64,000 nt of DNA from Ruixingdingia sedimenti (GCF_031432425.1 NZ_JAVKPH010000006.1:135670-199669); one strand, 5' to 3'. Shown: positions 9,230 to 18,265, counted from the first letter of the stretch. Notes: a model not told the origin generated them from the letters alone. A program made the numbers and translations.

Positions 9230-9844
9230 TCAGGCGTCGCCGTCGCGTTCCATCCCGTAGCGGCGCAGAAGCCCGCCCTGCGCCATGAAGAAACCGAACA
9301 GCGCCGCCGTCAGCCCGAAGGTCTTGAAATTCACCCAGGCGTCGGTCGACATCAGCCGCCACACCGCCTCGTTCGCCACCGCGAGCCCGGCGAAGAACAG
9401 CGCCAGCCGCCGGGTCAGGATCATCCAGCCTTCGGGGCGCAGCGGCAGCATTTCCCCCATCAGCGACGCCAGATAGGACTGCCCGCGCATCAGCCCCAGA
9501 CCCAGCACCCCGGCGAAGAGCGCATAGATGATCGTGGGCTTCATCTTGAAGAAGCGTTCGTCGTTCAGCCAGACCGACATGCCGCCGAACACCACCACCA
9601 GCACCACGGTCGCCACCTGCATCCGGCTCAGCCGCCCCGTCAGCGCCCACAGCACCCCGGTGCAGGCCACCATCAGCGGAATGAAGGCCGCCGTCACCAC
9701 GATGAAGCCGTCGTATTCGGTGCCGCCGATGGTGAAGACCTGATCCCGCAGCCGCAGGTAGCCGGCGAAAAACGCCGCCACCGGGCCCAGTTCCAGCGCC
9801 ATCTTCACCCAGGGTTTCACGGGTCTTTCCGCCATGCCGGTCAT
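9230..9844 (-). CDS. yciB: Inner membrane-spanning protein YciB (septation protein A)
   Basis: A 204-aa multi-spanning protein of the YciB/IspZ family, linked to envelope integrity and intracellular septation. Conserved features include the N-terminal KMALELGPVAAFFAGY, the charged segment LNDERFFKMKPTIIYALFA and the late NEAVWR...WVNFKTFG. The ATG at 9844 overlaps the ftsY stop as ATGA; a second Met at 9835 (MAERPVKP) is possible. The FtsY-YciB order is common in alphaproteobacteria. Confidence 0.93.
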   Translation of the reverse strand: MTGMAERPVKPWVKMALELGPVAAFFAGYLRLRDQVFTIGGTEYDGFIVVTAAFIPLMVACTGVLWALTGRLSRMQVATVVLVVVFGGMSVWLNDERFFKMKPTIIYALFAGVLGLGLMRGQSYLASLMGEMLPLRPEGWMILTRRLALFFAGLAVANEAVWRLMSTDAWVNFKTFGLTAALFGFFMAQGGLLRRYGMERDGDA

Positions 9845-10851
9845 GCCTCTTCCGTCTCGCCCACCAGCGCGCGGGCGAAATCCTCGGGGTCGAAGGGTTG
9901 CAGGTCGTCGATCTGTTCGCCCACGCCGATGGCGTGGATCGGCAGGCCGAAGCGGTCGGCCAGCGCCACCAGCACGCCGCCCCGTGCCGTGCCGTCGAGT
10001 TTGGTCATCACCAGGCCCGACACATCCGCGATCTTGCGGAAGATCTCCACCTGGCTGAGCGCGTTCTGGCCGGTGGTGGCGTCCAGCACCAGCAGGGTGT
10101 TGTGCGGCGCGGTCGCGTCGCGCTTGCGCAGCACGCGGACGATCTTGGCCAGTTCCTCCATCAGGTCGGCGCGGTTCTGCAACCGGCCCGCAGTGTCGAT
10201 CATCAGCAGGTCCGCGCCCTCGGCCTGCGCCTTGGCCAGTGCGTCATAGGCAAGGCTCGCGGGGTCGGACCCCTCGGGGGCGGTCAGCACCGGCACGCCC
10301 GCGCGCTGGCCCCAGACCTGCAACTGTTCCACCGCCGCGGCGCGGAAGGTGTCGCCGGCGGCGATCACCACCGACTTGCCGGCGGCGCGGAACTGGCTGG
10401 CGAGCTTGCCGATCGTCGTCGTCTTGCCCGATCCGTTGACGCCCACCACCAGCACCACCTGCGGCTTTTTCGCGTAAAGCGGCAGCGGCCGGGCCACGGG
10501 GTCCATGATGCGGGCGATCTCTGCCGCCAGCGCGGCGCGGATTTCCCGTGCGCTGACGCGGCGGCCGAACCGGCCCTCGGCGATATTGGCGGTGACGCGG
10601 GCGGCGGTTTCCACGCCCATGTCGGCGCGGATCAGCAGGTCCTCCAGCTCCTCCAGCATCGCGTCGTCCAGCACGCGGCGGCTTTCCTCGCGCCCGATCA
10701 GGCGCGACAGCATGCCGCCGGGCGCGGGCGCGGCGGGGGCCTCTGCCACGGGGGCATCCGCCGGGGCCTCGGCCACCAGATCGTCCAGCCCCTCGCCGAT
10801 CTTCGACGAGGATTTGAACATCCGATCCTTGAGCTTCTTGAAGAAGGACAT
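9841..10851 (-). CDS. ftsY: Signal recognition particle receptor FtsY
   Basis: The SRP receptor GTPase that docks ribosome-SRP complexes at the membrane (336 aa). It opens with a basic amphipathic segment (MSFFKKLKDRMFK), then a short acidic/Ala-Pro A region (~20-45), the N domain, and the NG GTPase domain with G1 GVNGSGKTTTIGKLA, GDTFRAAAVEQL, G3 DTAGR, G4 TKLDGTARGG and the final GVGEQIDDLQPF. The ATG at 10851 is preceded by GGGTGGGG. The short A domain is usual for alphaproteobacteria. Confidence 0.97.
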   Translation of the reverse strand: MSFFKKLKDRMFKSSSKIGEGLDDLVAEAPADAPVAEAPAAPAPGGMLSRLIGREESRRVLDDAMLEELEDLLIRADMGVETAARVTANIAEGRFGRRVSAREIRAALAAEIARIMDPVARPLPLYAKKPQVVLVVGVNGSGKTTTIGKLASQFRAAGKSVVIAAGDTFRAAAVEQLQVWGQRAGVPVLTAPEGSDPASLAYDALAKAQAEGADLLMIDTAGRLQNRADLMEELAKIVRVLRKRDATAPHNTLLVLDATTGQNALSQVEIFRKIADVSGLVMTKLDGTARGGVLVALADRFGLPIHAIGVGEQIDDLQPFDPEDFARALVGETEEA

Positions 10852-10973
10852 CCCCACCCCGCGCTGGCCACAGCTTTCAGCTAATGCATGTACGCCCCGG
10901 ATGAAAGCCCCGCCCCCATTCGCCGCAGGTGCGGGGCGGTGATTTCGGCGCCGGGGGCGGCTATTCTGGCGCC

Positions 10974-12044
10974 ATGAGCCGCCCTGCCCCGATTCCCGCC
11001 CCCTCCGGCGCTCCGCCCGCTGCGATGCGCGCCTTCGCCGCCGCGACGCTGGCGCCGGTGGTGTTGCTGGGGCTCGGCATCCTCTTCGGCGGGCCATGGG
11101 CGGCGGGGGCGCTGGTCTACATGACGGTGCTGTCCTTCACGCTGGACCGCCTGATCGCCCGCGCCCTGCCCGAGGCGCCGGAGGGGGCGGAGTTTCCGGC
11201 CGCCGACGCGCTGTCGGCGGTGCTGGCGCTGGCCCATCTGGCGCTGGTGCCCGCCGTGGTCTGGGCTGTGGCGGGCGACAGCGGGTTGTCGGGCGCGGCG
11301 CGGGTGGCGCTGGCGGCGGGGGCGGGGCTGTGGTTCGGGCAGGTGTCGAATTCGAACGCGCACGAACTGATCCACCGGAGCGACCGGCGGCTCTACCGGC
11401 TCGGGGTGGCGGTCTATGTCTCGCTGCTTTACGGCCAGCACGTCTCGGCCCACCGGCTGGTGCACCACCGCCATGTGGCGACGGATGCCGACCCCAATAG
11501 CGCCCGGCGGGGCGAAAGCTTCTACGCCTTCGCGGCCCGCGCCTGGCCGGCGGAGTTCCGCGCCGGACGGGCGGCGGAAAGCGCGCTGCGCAAGGGGCGG
11601 GGGCTGCATCCCTATGCGGTCTACCTCGGGGGCGCGGCGCTGTGGGTCGCGGGGATCGCCTGGGCCTTCGGCTGGCGGGGCCTGCTGGTCTATCTGGCGC
11701 TGGCGGCCTATGCGCAGGCGCAACTGCTGCTGTCGGATTACGTCCAGCACTACGGGCTGCGCCGCGCACTGCTGCCCTCGGGGCGGTTCGAGCCCGTGGG
11801 GCCCGGCCACAGCTGGGACGCGCGGCCCCCCTTCACCGCGGCGCTGATGCTGAACGCGCCGCGCCATGCCGACCACCACGCCCATCCCGCGCGCCCCTAT
11901 CCCGCGCTGCGCCTGCCCGCGGGCGCGGCGGTGCTGCCCCACGGCCTGCCGGTGATGGCGGTGCTGGCGCTGGCGCCGCCGGTCTGGTTCCGGCTGATGG
12001 ACCGGCGGCTCGACCGGCTCGCGCGCGCGGTGCCGCAGCCGTGA
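10974..12044 (+). CDS. AlkB-like membrane di-iron alkane monooxygenase / fatty acid desaturase
   Basis: A 356-aa integral membrane non-haem di-iron enzyme. The eight-histidine boxes are visible: NAHELIHR, HRLVHHRHV, the QHYGL segment and NAPRHADHHAHP, in the order of AlkB alkane 1-monooxygenases. Several hydrophobic segments flank them. Rubredoxin and rubredoxin reductase are not neighbours, so the electron donor is unknown; the 2Fe-2S ferredoxin at 15745 is only 4 kb away, but that link is speculation. The substrate could be an alkane, xylene or a fatty acyl chain. It is followed by a small secreted protein. Confidence 0.82.
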   Translation: MSRPAPIPAPSGAPPAAMRAFAAATLAPVVLLGLGILFGGPWAAGALVYMTVLSFTLDRLIARALPEAPEGAEFPAADALSAVLALAHLALVPAVVWAVAGDSGLSGAARVALAAGAGLWFGQVSNSNAHELIHRSDRRLYRLGVAVYVSLLYGQHVSAHRLVHHRHVATDADPNSARRGESFYAFAARAWPAEFRAGRAAESALRKGRGLHPYAVYLGGAALWVAGIAWAFGWRGLLVYLALAAYAQAQLLLSDYVQHYGLRRALLPSGRFEPVGPGHSWDARPPFTAALMLNAPRHADHHAHPARPYPALRLPAGAAVLPHGLPVMAVLALAPPVWFRLMDRRLDRLARAVPQP

Positions 12045-12096
12045 ATGGCCCGGCGCCGCGGTTTCTGGCAGCCTGCCGCCCGACGGAGGTGACGCG

Positions 12097-12495
12097 ATGA
12101 AACCCTTGGCCCCGATCCTTGCCCTTCTGGGGCTGGCTGTCCCCGCCGGGGCCGAAACCCCGCTGGACGGACCGGCCTTCGAGGCGCGGGTGACGGGCCG
12201 CACACTCGCCTATGCGCAGGACGGCATGGCCTACGGGGCCGAACAATACCTGCCCGGGCGCCGCGTGGTCTGGGCCTTCGCCGGGCAACCCTGCCAGTAT
12301 GGCCGCTGGTACGAAGCCGCCCCGGCCCGGATCTGCTTTGTCTACGACACCGACCCCACGCCGCAATGCTGGCAGTTCTTCGACCGCCCCGGCGGGCTGA
12401 CGGCGGTGTTCGAGGGCGGAGGCACCCAGCCCCTGACAGAGGTCGGCGACATCGACGGCCCGCTTGCCTGCCCCGGCCCGCAGGTCGGGGTGTAA
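12097..12495 (+). CDS. Small secreted protein of unknown function
   Basis: 132 aa with a Sec signal peptide (MKPLAPILALLGLAVPAGA, cleavage about residue 19). The mature part has four Cys (QPCQYG, ARICFVY, TPQCWQF, LACPG), suggesting two disulfides, and many aromatic residues. I do not recognise a named domain; similar short periplasmic proteins occur in Rhodobacterales. GGAGGTGACGCG precedes the ATG, a strong ribosome site. It starts 52 bp after the AlkB-like gene and may be co-transcribed with it. Confidence 0.7.
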   Translation: MKPLAPILALLGLAVPAGAETPLDGPAFEARVTGRTLAYAQDGMAYGAEQYLPGRRVVWAFAGQPCQYGRWYEAAPARICFVYDTDPTPQCWQFFDRPGGLTAVFEGGGTQPLTEVGDIDGPLACPGPQVGV

Positions 12496-12518
12496 CGCCC
12501 GCTGTGTGGCCCGGTTGA

Positions 12519-12564
12519 GAGTGCGGGAGCCTCCGGCGGGGATATTTAAGGACAGAAAGTGAGG
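12519..12564 (+). repeat. Intergenic repeat, copy 7
   Basis: GCCTCCGGCGGGGATATTTA with the AGGACAGAAAGTGAGG tail, 24 bp after the small secreted gene. It forms an inverted pair with copy 8. Confidence 0.8.
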
Positions 12565-12587
12565 AAGGCCGGGTCTTGTGGACCTCC

Positions 12588-12640
12588 TTGTTCATTTTCT
12601 GTCTTTAAATATCCCGGGGTCCGGGGCAGCGCCCCGGTGC
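12588..12640 (-). repeat. Intergenic repeat, copy 8, hairpin form
   Basis: On the minus strand CCGGGGC-GCT-GCCCCGG (12621-12637) makes a 7-bp stem, followed by CCGGGATATTTAAAGACAG and ATGAA. It lies just after the xseA stop and fits a terminator followed by the conserved tail. Confidence 0.8.
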
Positions 12641-12663
12641 TATCCGCAGGCCCGGGCATGGCG

Positions 12664-14220
12664 TCAGAACAGATCGCCCTGCGCCGGGGGCGGGCCGCCC
12701 TTCGGCTTGCGCGCCGCCGGGCGGGCGGGGGGGCCGAGGGGCAGGCGGCCGTCGTGGAACTCGATCTCCAGCGCGCCGGCCGCCTCGGCCGCCGCGCGGC
12801 TGGTGACGACCGCGCCGTCGCCGCGCACCACCGCATAGCCGCGCCGCAGGGTTTCGGCATAGCCGAGCGTCTGGCGCAGGCGGTCGCGCGCCTCCAGCCG
12901 TTCGCGCAGCGCGGCGAGGCGGGCGGGGGGCGCGGCGTCCAGCCGGGTGGCGAGGCCGGTCAGCGCGCCGCGCTGTTGCGCCGTGCGGTGGCCGTGGCTG
13001 GCGAGCGTCGCCGCCAGCCGGTCGGAAAGGCCCGCCAGCGCCAGCCGCTGGCGTTCCACCCGCTGGTCCGCCGCGCGGGCGAGCCGCGCCCCGGTCTCAA
13101 GGCCCCGGCGCCCGGCCTGATCCAGCGTCTGCGCCAGAAGCCGCGGCCGGATCGCCGCCGCCAGTTCCGTCAGCCGCGCGCGTTTCTTCGCCACAGGGGC
13201 CGCCAGCGCCGCCGGCAGCCGTTCGCCCCAAAGATCGAGCCGCTGGCGCGCCGGTTCGGTCAGCCGTTCGGCCCGGGGCAGGGCGCGCGCCAGATCGCCC
13301 GCCCGCTGCCGCCGCTGCGCCAGCCCCTGCACCAGCGCCCGCAACAGCCGCGCGCCAAGCGTATCGGCCTGCGCCAGCAGGTCCATCCGCACCGGCACCG
13401 CCATTTCCGCCGCCGCCGTGGGCGTCGGCGCGCGGCGGTCGGCGGCATGGTCGATCAGCGTCGTGTCGGTTTCATGCCCCACGGCGGAAATCAGCGGGAT
13501 GCGGCTTTCGGCGGCGGCGCGCACCACCGCTTCCTCGTTGAAGCCCCACAGATCCTCGATCGACCCGCCGCCGCGCGCCACGATCAGCACATCGGGCCGC
13601 GGCACCGGCCCGCCGGGCGCAATGGCGTTGAAGCCGCGGATGGCGGCCGCGACCTCTGCCGCGCATTTCTCGCCCTGCACCGCCACCGGCCAGATCAGCA
13701 CATGGCGGGGAAAGCGGTCCGCCAGCCGGTGCAGGATGTCGCGGATGACGGCGCCCGAGGGCGAGGTGACGACCCCGATCACCTGCGGCAGGAACGGGAT
13801 CGGCTTCTTGCGCGCCGGATCGAACAGCCCTTCGGCGGCCAGCGCGGCGCGGCGCTTTTCCAGCATCGCCATCAGCGCGCCGAGCCCCGCGGGCGCAAGA
13901 TCGTCCACGATCAGCTGGTATTTCGACTGGCCCGGGAAGGTGGTCATGCGGCCGGTCGCGATCACCTCCATCCCTTCCTCGGGGCGGATCTGCAACCGCG
14001 CGGCCTGCCCCTTCCAGGTGATCGCGGCGATGACGGCGCCGGAATCCTTGAGGTCGAAGTAAAGATGCCCCGACGCCGGGCGGCTGACGCGCCCCACCTC
14101 GCCGCGCACGCGGATGCGGCCGAATTCGCCCTCGATCACCCGTTTCACCGCGCCGGACAGTTCCGACACGGTATATTCGGGGGCATTGCCCGGGCGGGGG
14201 TCTTCGAACAGGTCGGACAT
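12664..14220 (-). CDS. xseA: Exodeoxyribonuclease VII large subunit
   Basis: Catalytic subunit of the single-strand exonuclease ExoVII (518 aa); the small subunit XseB is not in the window. It has an N-terminal OB fold (YTVSELSGAVKRVIEGEF...GHLYFDLKD), the family core GVVTSPSGAVIRDI, DVLIVARGGGSIEDLWGFNEE and SAVGHETDTTLIDHAADRRAPTP (split here by case only), a long Arg/Ala-rich coiled-coil middle, and a late GYAVVRGDGAVV. The start at 14220 gives MSDLFEDPRPGNAPE. The gene runs divergently from purD across 70 bp. A stretch of Pro and Lys at the end is unremarkable. Confidence 0.96.
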   Translation of the reverse strand: MSDLFEDPRPGNAPEYTVSELSGAVKRVIEGEFGRIRVRGEVGRVSRPASGHLYFDLKDSGAVIAAITWKGQAARLQIRPEEGMEVIATGRMTTFPGQSKYQLIVDDLAPAGLGALMAMLEKRRAALAAEGLFDPARKKPIPFLPQVIGVVTSPSGAVIRDILHRLADRFPRHVLIWPVAVQGEKCAAEVAAAIRGFNAIAPGGPVPRPDVLIVARGGGSIEDLWGFNEEAVVRAAAESRIPLISAVGHETDTTLIDHAADRRAPTPTAAAEMAVPVRMDLLAQADTLGARLLRALVQGLAQRRQRAGDLARALPRAERLTEPARQRLDLWGERLPAALAAPVAKKRARLTELAAAIRPRLLAQTLDQAGRRGLETGARLARAADQRVERQRLALAGLSDRLAATLASHGHRTAQQRGALTGLATRLDAAPPARLAALRERLEARDRLRQTLGYAETLRRGYAVVRGDGAVVTSRAAAEAAGALEIEFHDGRLPLGPPARPAARKPKGGPPPAQGDLF

Positions 14221-14290
14221 GGACGCTCGCTTGTGATCCGGCGGGAGTGACCTTAGAACGCGGGCGAGGCGAGGCCAAGCGGGGGCGGCG

Positions 14291-15553
14291 ATGAACATCC
14301 TGATACTGGGCGGCGGCGGGCGCGAACATGCGCTGGCCTGGGCGATCCGGCAGAACCCGAAATGCGACCGGCTGATCGTCGCGCCCGGCAATGCGGGGAT
14401 TGCGCTGCTGGCCGAATGCGCGGCGCTGGATGTGCTCGATCCCGCGGCGGTGGTGGCCTTCTGCGAGGCCGAGGCGGTGGATTTCGTCGTGATCGGGCCC
14501 GAGGCGCCCCTGGCCGCGGGTGTGGCCGATGCGCTGGCGGCGGCGGGGGTGCTGGCCTTCGGGCCGTCCGCCGCGGCGGCGCGGCTGGAGGCGTCGAAAG
14601 CCTTCACCAAGGAAATCTGCGACGCCTGCGGCGCGCCGACCGCCGCCTGGGCCCGGTTCGACGCCGCCGAACCCGCGCGGGCCTATATCCGCGAAAAGGG
14701 CGCGCCGATCGTGGTCAAGGCCGATGGCCTTGCCGCGGGCAAGGGCGTGATCGTGGCGATGACCGAGGCCGAGGCGCTGGACGCGGTGGACGAGATGTTC
14801 GGGGGCGCCTTCGGGGCCGCCGGCGCCGAGGTGGTGATCGAGGAATTCATGGCCGGCGAGGAGGCGAGCTTTTTCGTCCTCTGCGACGGCACCTCGGTCC
14901 TGCCCGTGGGCACGGCGCAGGACCACAAGCGCGTGGGCGACGGTGATACCGGGCCGAACACGGGGGGCATGGGCGCCTATTCCCCCGCGCCGGTGCTGAC
15001 CGATGCCATCGCCCGGCAGGCGCTGGAAGACATCGTCAAGCCCACCGTGGCCGAAATGGCGCGGCGCGGCACGCCCTATTGCGGTGTCCTCTATGCCGGG
15101 CTGATGATCGAGGGGGGCCGCGCGCGGCTGGTGGAATACAACGTCCGCTTCGGCGACCCGGAATGTCAGGTGCTGATGATGCGGCTCGGCGCACAGGCGC
15201 TGGACCTGCTGCTCGCCTGTGCCGAGGGGCGGTTGGCGGGCGCGGGGGTGAACTGGGCCGACGACCACGCGCTGACGGTGGTGATGGCGGCGCAGGGTTA
15301 TCCGGGGGATTACGCCAGGGGCTCGGTGATCCGGGGGCTGGATGCGCTGCCGGCGGACAGCGCCAACATGGTCTTCCACGCCGGCACCGCGGCGCGCGAC
15401 GGGCAGGTGGTGGCCAATGGCGGGCGGGTGCTGAACGTCACCGCGCGGGGCGCCACGCTGGCCGAGGCGCAGGCCCGCGCCTATGCGATGGTGGACCGGA
15501 TCGACTGGCCCGAAGGCTTCTGCCGCCGCGACATCGGCTGGCGCGCGCTCTGA
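14291..15553 (+). CDS. purD: Phosphoribosylamine-glycine ligase
   Basis: GAR synthetase, step 2 of purine synthesis (420 aa). ATP-grasp enzyme: N-terminal MNILILGGGGREHALAWAI, DFVVIGPEAPLAAGVAD, IVVKADGLAAGKGVIVA, the signature QDHKRVGDGDTGPNTGGMG and RFGDPECQVLMMRL. Full length. ATG at 14291 after AAGCGGGGGCGGCG. It runs divergently from xseA and converges on the ferredoxin gene; another purine gene, purA, lies 13 kb away and is unlinked. Confidence 0.97.
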   Translation: MNILILGGGGREHALAWAIRQNPKCDRLIVAPGNAGIALLAECAALDVLDPAAVVAFCEAEAVDFVVIGPEAPLAAGVADALAAAGVLAFGPSAAAARLEASKAFTKEICDACGAPTAAWARFDAAEPARAYIREKGAPIVVKADGLAAGKGVIVAMTEAEALDAVDEMFGGAFGAAGAEVVIEEFMAGEEASFFVLCDGTSVLPVGTAQDHKRVGDGDTGPNTGGMGAYSPAPVLTDAIARQALEDIVKPTVAEMARRGTPYCGVLYAGLMIEGGRARLVEYNVRFGDPECQVLMMRLGAQALDLLLACAEGRLAGAGVNWADDHALTVVMAAQGYPGDYARGSVIRGLDALPADSANMVFHAGTAARDGQVVANGGRVLNVTARGATLAEAQARAYAMVDRIDWPEGFCRRDIGWRAL

Positions 15554-15587
15554 TCGCCGGGCTCTTGCCCTGCCGCTGGCCCGGGGG

Positions 15588-15634
15588 CGAGGGCAGGGGC
15601 CTCCGGCGGGAGTATTTCAGGGCAAGATGAAGCC
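15588..15634 (+). repeat. Intergenic repeat, copy 9
   Basis: GCCTCCGGCGGGAGTATTT with the tail CAGGGCAAGATGAAGCC, 35 bp after purD. It faces copy 10. Confidence 0.78.
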
Positions 15635-15663
15635 ACGCGCGCCCTCACCGGGGGGCGTGACCT

Positions 15664-15711
15664 GTTCATTTTCTGTCCATAAATATCCCCGCCGGAGGCC
15701 GCTGCGTCCTC
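15664..15711 (-). repeat. Intergenic repeat, copy 10
   Basis: On the minus strand GCCTCCGGCGGGGATATTTA then TGGACAGAAAATGAACA. It lies 34 bp past the ferredoxin stop and faces copy 9. Confidence 0.8.
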
Positions 15712-15744
15712 CATCGGGCCAGCGGCCGGGGTGGGGCGCTGCGA

Positions 15745-16068
15745 TCAGATCTGGCGTTCGGGCAGGTGCAGCACCAGCCCGTCCAGCGCCTCCGTCACCT
15801 TGATCTGGCACGTCAGGCGCGAGTGTTTCGGGTCCGGCTGCCAGGCGAAATCCAGCATGTCGGCCTCCATCGCATCCGCCGGCGGCAGGCGGTCGAGCCA
15901 TTCGGGCGCGACATAGGCGTGGCAGGTGGAACAGGCGCAGGCGCCGCCGCAATCGGCCTCGATCCCCGGCACGCCGTTGTCGCGCGCGCCCTCCATCGCG
16001 GTCATGCCGTTCGGCACCTCGATTTCATGCCGGCGTCCGTTGTGTTCGATATAGGTGATTTTCGCCAT
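15745..16068 (-). CDS. 2Fe-2S ferredoxin, adrenodoxin type
   Basis: A 107-aa ferredoxin. The cluster-binding Cys are in ADCGGACACSTCHAYV (C-x5-C-x2-C) and LTCQIKV, the arrangement of adrenodoxin/putidaredoxin/FdxB. It ends with the acidic and hydrophobic tail DGLVLHLPERQI. Such ferredoxins serve P450s, ring oxygenases or Fe-S assembly; no such partner is adjacent, so its reductase and acceptor are unknown. ATG at 16068; the long frame upstream is the shadow of the lipoprotein gene. Confidence 0.93.
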   Translation of the reverse strand: MAKITYIEHNGRRHEIEVPNGMTAMEGARDNGVPGIEADCGGACACSTCHAYVAPEWLDRLPPADAMEADMLDFAWQPDPKHSRLTCQIKVTEALDGLVLHLPERQI

Positions 16069-16240
16069 GACTGCCTGCCCGGGTTGCCTTGTCGGTGTTG
16101 CCTTGCCGTTCCGGGCCCGGCATACGCCACCGGGGCCGGATTCGCCAGTGCCGGGCGGGCGGGGTTTCGCCGCGCCGCGGCTGCGGTTATGGTGGCGCCC
16201 GGCCCCCCGGGGCCGGATCCAGGGCAGGACCAAGGGCAGG

Positions 16241-16738
16241 ATGATCCCGCTTCGCATCATCATGGTGGGCGCGCTGGCGCTGGCGGGCTGTACGCCCGCG
16301 GTTCCGCCGCCGGGGGACGGCACGCTGGCCGCCGCGCTGGCCACCGCCGCGCCCGAGCCCGCGCCGGGCGAATGCTGGCATGCCGAGGTGCTGCCCGCCC
16401 TTTTCGAGACCGTGACGGAACAGGTGGTCGTCCCCGCCGCGAACGGCGCCCCCGCCAGCGTGCGGACCGAGACGCACCAGCGCATGGTCCGCCCCCGGCG
16501 CGAGGTCTGGTTCCGCGTGGTCTGCCCGGCGCAGGGCGCGGGCACGCCGGATTTCACCGCCACGCTGCAACGGGCGCTGAAGGCGCGCGGGGTCTATGCC
16601 GCGCCGGTGACGGGGGTGATGGACGGCGAAACCCGCGCCGCGATCCGCCGCTGGCAGGCGGCGCGCGGGCTCGACAGCGACGAGATGTCGCTGGAAGGCG
16701 CGCGGGTTCTGGGGATCGTGCCGGGCGGGTTCAAATGA
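16241..16738 (+). CDS. Lipoprotein with C-terminal peptidoglycan-binding domain
   Basis: 165 aa. The start at 16241 gives MIPLRIIMVGALALAGCTPA with a lipobox LAGC, so a lipid-anchored envelope protein. Residues ~100-150 form a peptidoglycan-binding type 1 repeat (LQRALKARGVYAAPVTGVMD and GETRAAIRRWQAARG). The middle region has two Cys (GECWHAE, RVVCPAQG), probably a disulfide. An enzymatic domain is not visible, so it probably tethers the outer membrane to the wall or serves assembly. A GC hairpin follows the stop. Confidence 0.8.
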   Translation: MIPLRIIMVGALALAGCTPAVPPPGDGTLAAALATAAPEPAPGECWHAEVLPALFETVTEQVVVPAANGAPASVRTETHQRMVRPRREVWFRVVCPAQGAGTPDFTATLQRALKARGVYAAPVTGVMDGETRAAIRRWQAARGLDSDEMSLEGARVLGIVPGGFK

Positions 16739-16739
16739 A

Positions 16740-16765
16740 AGGGGCGCCCGGCGGGGCGCCCCTTC
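16740..16765 (+). terminator. GC hairpin after the lipoprotein gene
   Basis: GGGGCGCC (16741-16748) pairs with GGCGCCCC (16755-16762), followed by TTCG. It begins 2 bases after the stop and can serve the convergent degP too. Confidence 0.6.
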
Positions 16766-16789
16766 GCATCGCTCAGGCCCGGAGGGCGG

Positions 16790-18265
16790 TCATTCCACCG
16801 ACAGCGCCATGAACCGCGGGTCGCCCCCGCGCCGCACCAGAAGCAGCAGCGACTTGCGCCCCTCTTCCTTCGCCTCGTCGATGCGGGCCTTGAGGTCGGC
16901 GGGCGTCGCCACCTTCTGCTGCGCCACCTCGGTGATCACGTCGCCCGGGCGCAGGCCCTTGGCATAGGCCTCGGCGCTTTCGTCGACCCCGGTCACCAGC
17001 AGCCCTTCGGTGCCCGCGGCAAGGCCGAGCTGTTCCAGATCCTCTGCCGCCAGCCGGCGCACCGTCAGCCCCAGAAGCGACTGTTCGGAAGGTGCTGCAT
17101 CCGGCGCGGCGCCGGGGGCGGTGTCGGATTCGCCCTCTGCCGTCTCGCGCCGGCCGAGGGTCACGGTCAGGGTGGTGGTCTTGCCCTCGCGCAGGACCAC
17201 GACGCGCACGCCCTTGCCCACCTCTGCATCCGCGACGCGGCGCACCAGTTCGCGCGTGTCGGCCACATCGGCGCCGTCGAAGCTGATGATCACATCGCCC
17301 GCCTGCATGCCCGCCTCGGCGGCGGGGCCCGTAGGCACGTCGGTGACCAGCGCGCCCTTGGCGGCGGGCAGGCCCATCGCCTCGGCCACGTCCGGGGTCA
17401 CGTCCTGGATACGCACGCCAAGCCAGCCGCGCCGCGTTTCGCCGAAGTCGCGCAGCTGCGCGACCACCTTGGACACCACGTTCGAGGCCATCGCGAAACC
17501 GATCCCGATGGAGCCGCCGTTGGGCGACAGGATCGCGGTGTTCACGCCCACGACCTGCCCGTCCATGTTGAACAAGGGGCCGCCGGAATTGCCGCGGTTG
17601 ATCGCCGCGTCGGTTTGCAGATAGTCGTCATAGGTGCCCGAAAGCGTCCGCCCCCGCGCCGACACGATCCCGGCAGAGACCGAGAACCCCTGGCCGAGCG
17701 GGTTGCCCATCGCCATCACCCAGTCGCCCACGCGCGCGGCGTTGCTGTCGCCGAAGGGCACATGCGCCAGCGGGGTTTCGCTTTCGACCTTCAGCAGCGC
17801 GATATCGGTCTTGGGATCGGTGCCGACCACCTTGGCCTTGAGCCGGTTGCCGCCGAAGAATTCCACCTCGATCTCGTCGGCGCCCTCGATGACGTGGTTG
17901 TTGGTGACGATGAACCCGTCCTCGGAAATCACGAACCCCGAGCCGAGCGCCTGCCCGCGGCGCGGGGCCGGTTCGCCCCGGTTGTTGCGGTCGAGGAAGT
18001 CGCGGAACAGGTCCTCGAAGGGCGATCCCTCGGGCACCAGCGGGCTTTCGTCGGTGCGCGCGGGGATGGTGGTGGAGGTCGTGATGTTCACCACCGCCGG
18101 GCTTACCTTGTCGGCGAGGTCGGCGAAACTGTCGGGCCGCGCGGCGGCGGCCACCGCCTGCGTCAGCACCAGCGCCAGCGCAAGCAGCAGGCCCCAGAAC
18201 CAGCGCGCGGCCTCTGCCGTGCCGGGGCCGGCGCGGCCGGTCAGGGTGAGTGCCCTTGACTGCAT
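16790..18265 (-). CDS. degP: DegP/HtrA-type periplasmic serine protease (Do family)
   Basis: A 491-aa periplasmic quality-control protease/chaperone. It has an N-terminal signal/anchor (WFWGLLLALALVLTQAVAA), then a protease domain with His in FIVTNNHVIEG, Asp in TDIALLKV and Ser in AINRGNSGGPLFN, then two PDZ domains (RRGWLGVRIQDVTPDVAEAM and LLGLTVRRLAAEDLEQLGL). All triad residues are intact. ATG at 18265 is preceded by GGAGGGATTTCC. It lies downstream of hflK-hflC-DUF2065 on the same strand, a common alphaproteobacterial cluster that concentrates envelope proteolysis control; the 160-bp gap before it could hold its own promoter. Confidence 0.96.
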   Translation of the reverse strand: MQSRALTLTGRAGPGTAEAARWFWGLLLALALVLTQAVAAAARPDSFADLADKVSPAVVNITTSTTIPARTDESPLVPEGSPFEDLFRDFLDRNNRGEPAPRRGQALGSGFVISEDGFIVTNNHVIEGADEIEVEFFGGNRLKAKVVGTDPKTDIALLKVESETPLAHVPFGDSNAARVGDWVMAMGNPLGQGFSVSAGIVSARGRTLSGTYDDYLQTDAAINRGNSGGPLFNMDGQVVGVNTAILSPNGGSIGIGFAMASNVVSKVVAQLRDFGETRRGWLGVRIQDVTPDVAEAMGLPAAKGALVTDVPTGPAAEAGMQAGDVIISFDGADVADTRELVRRVADAEVGKGVRVVVLREGKTTTLTVTLGRRETAEGESDTAPGAAPDAAPSEQSLLGLTVRRLAAEDLEQLGLAAGTEGLLVTGVDESAEAYAKGLRPGDVITEVAQQKVATPADLKARIDEAKEEGRKSLLLLVRRGGDPRFMALSVE

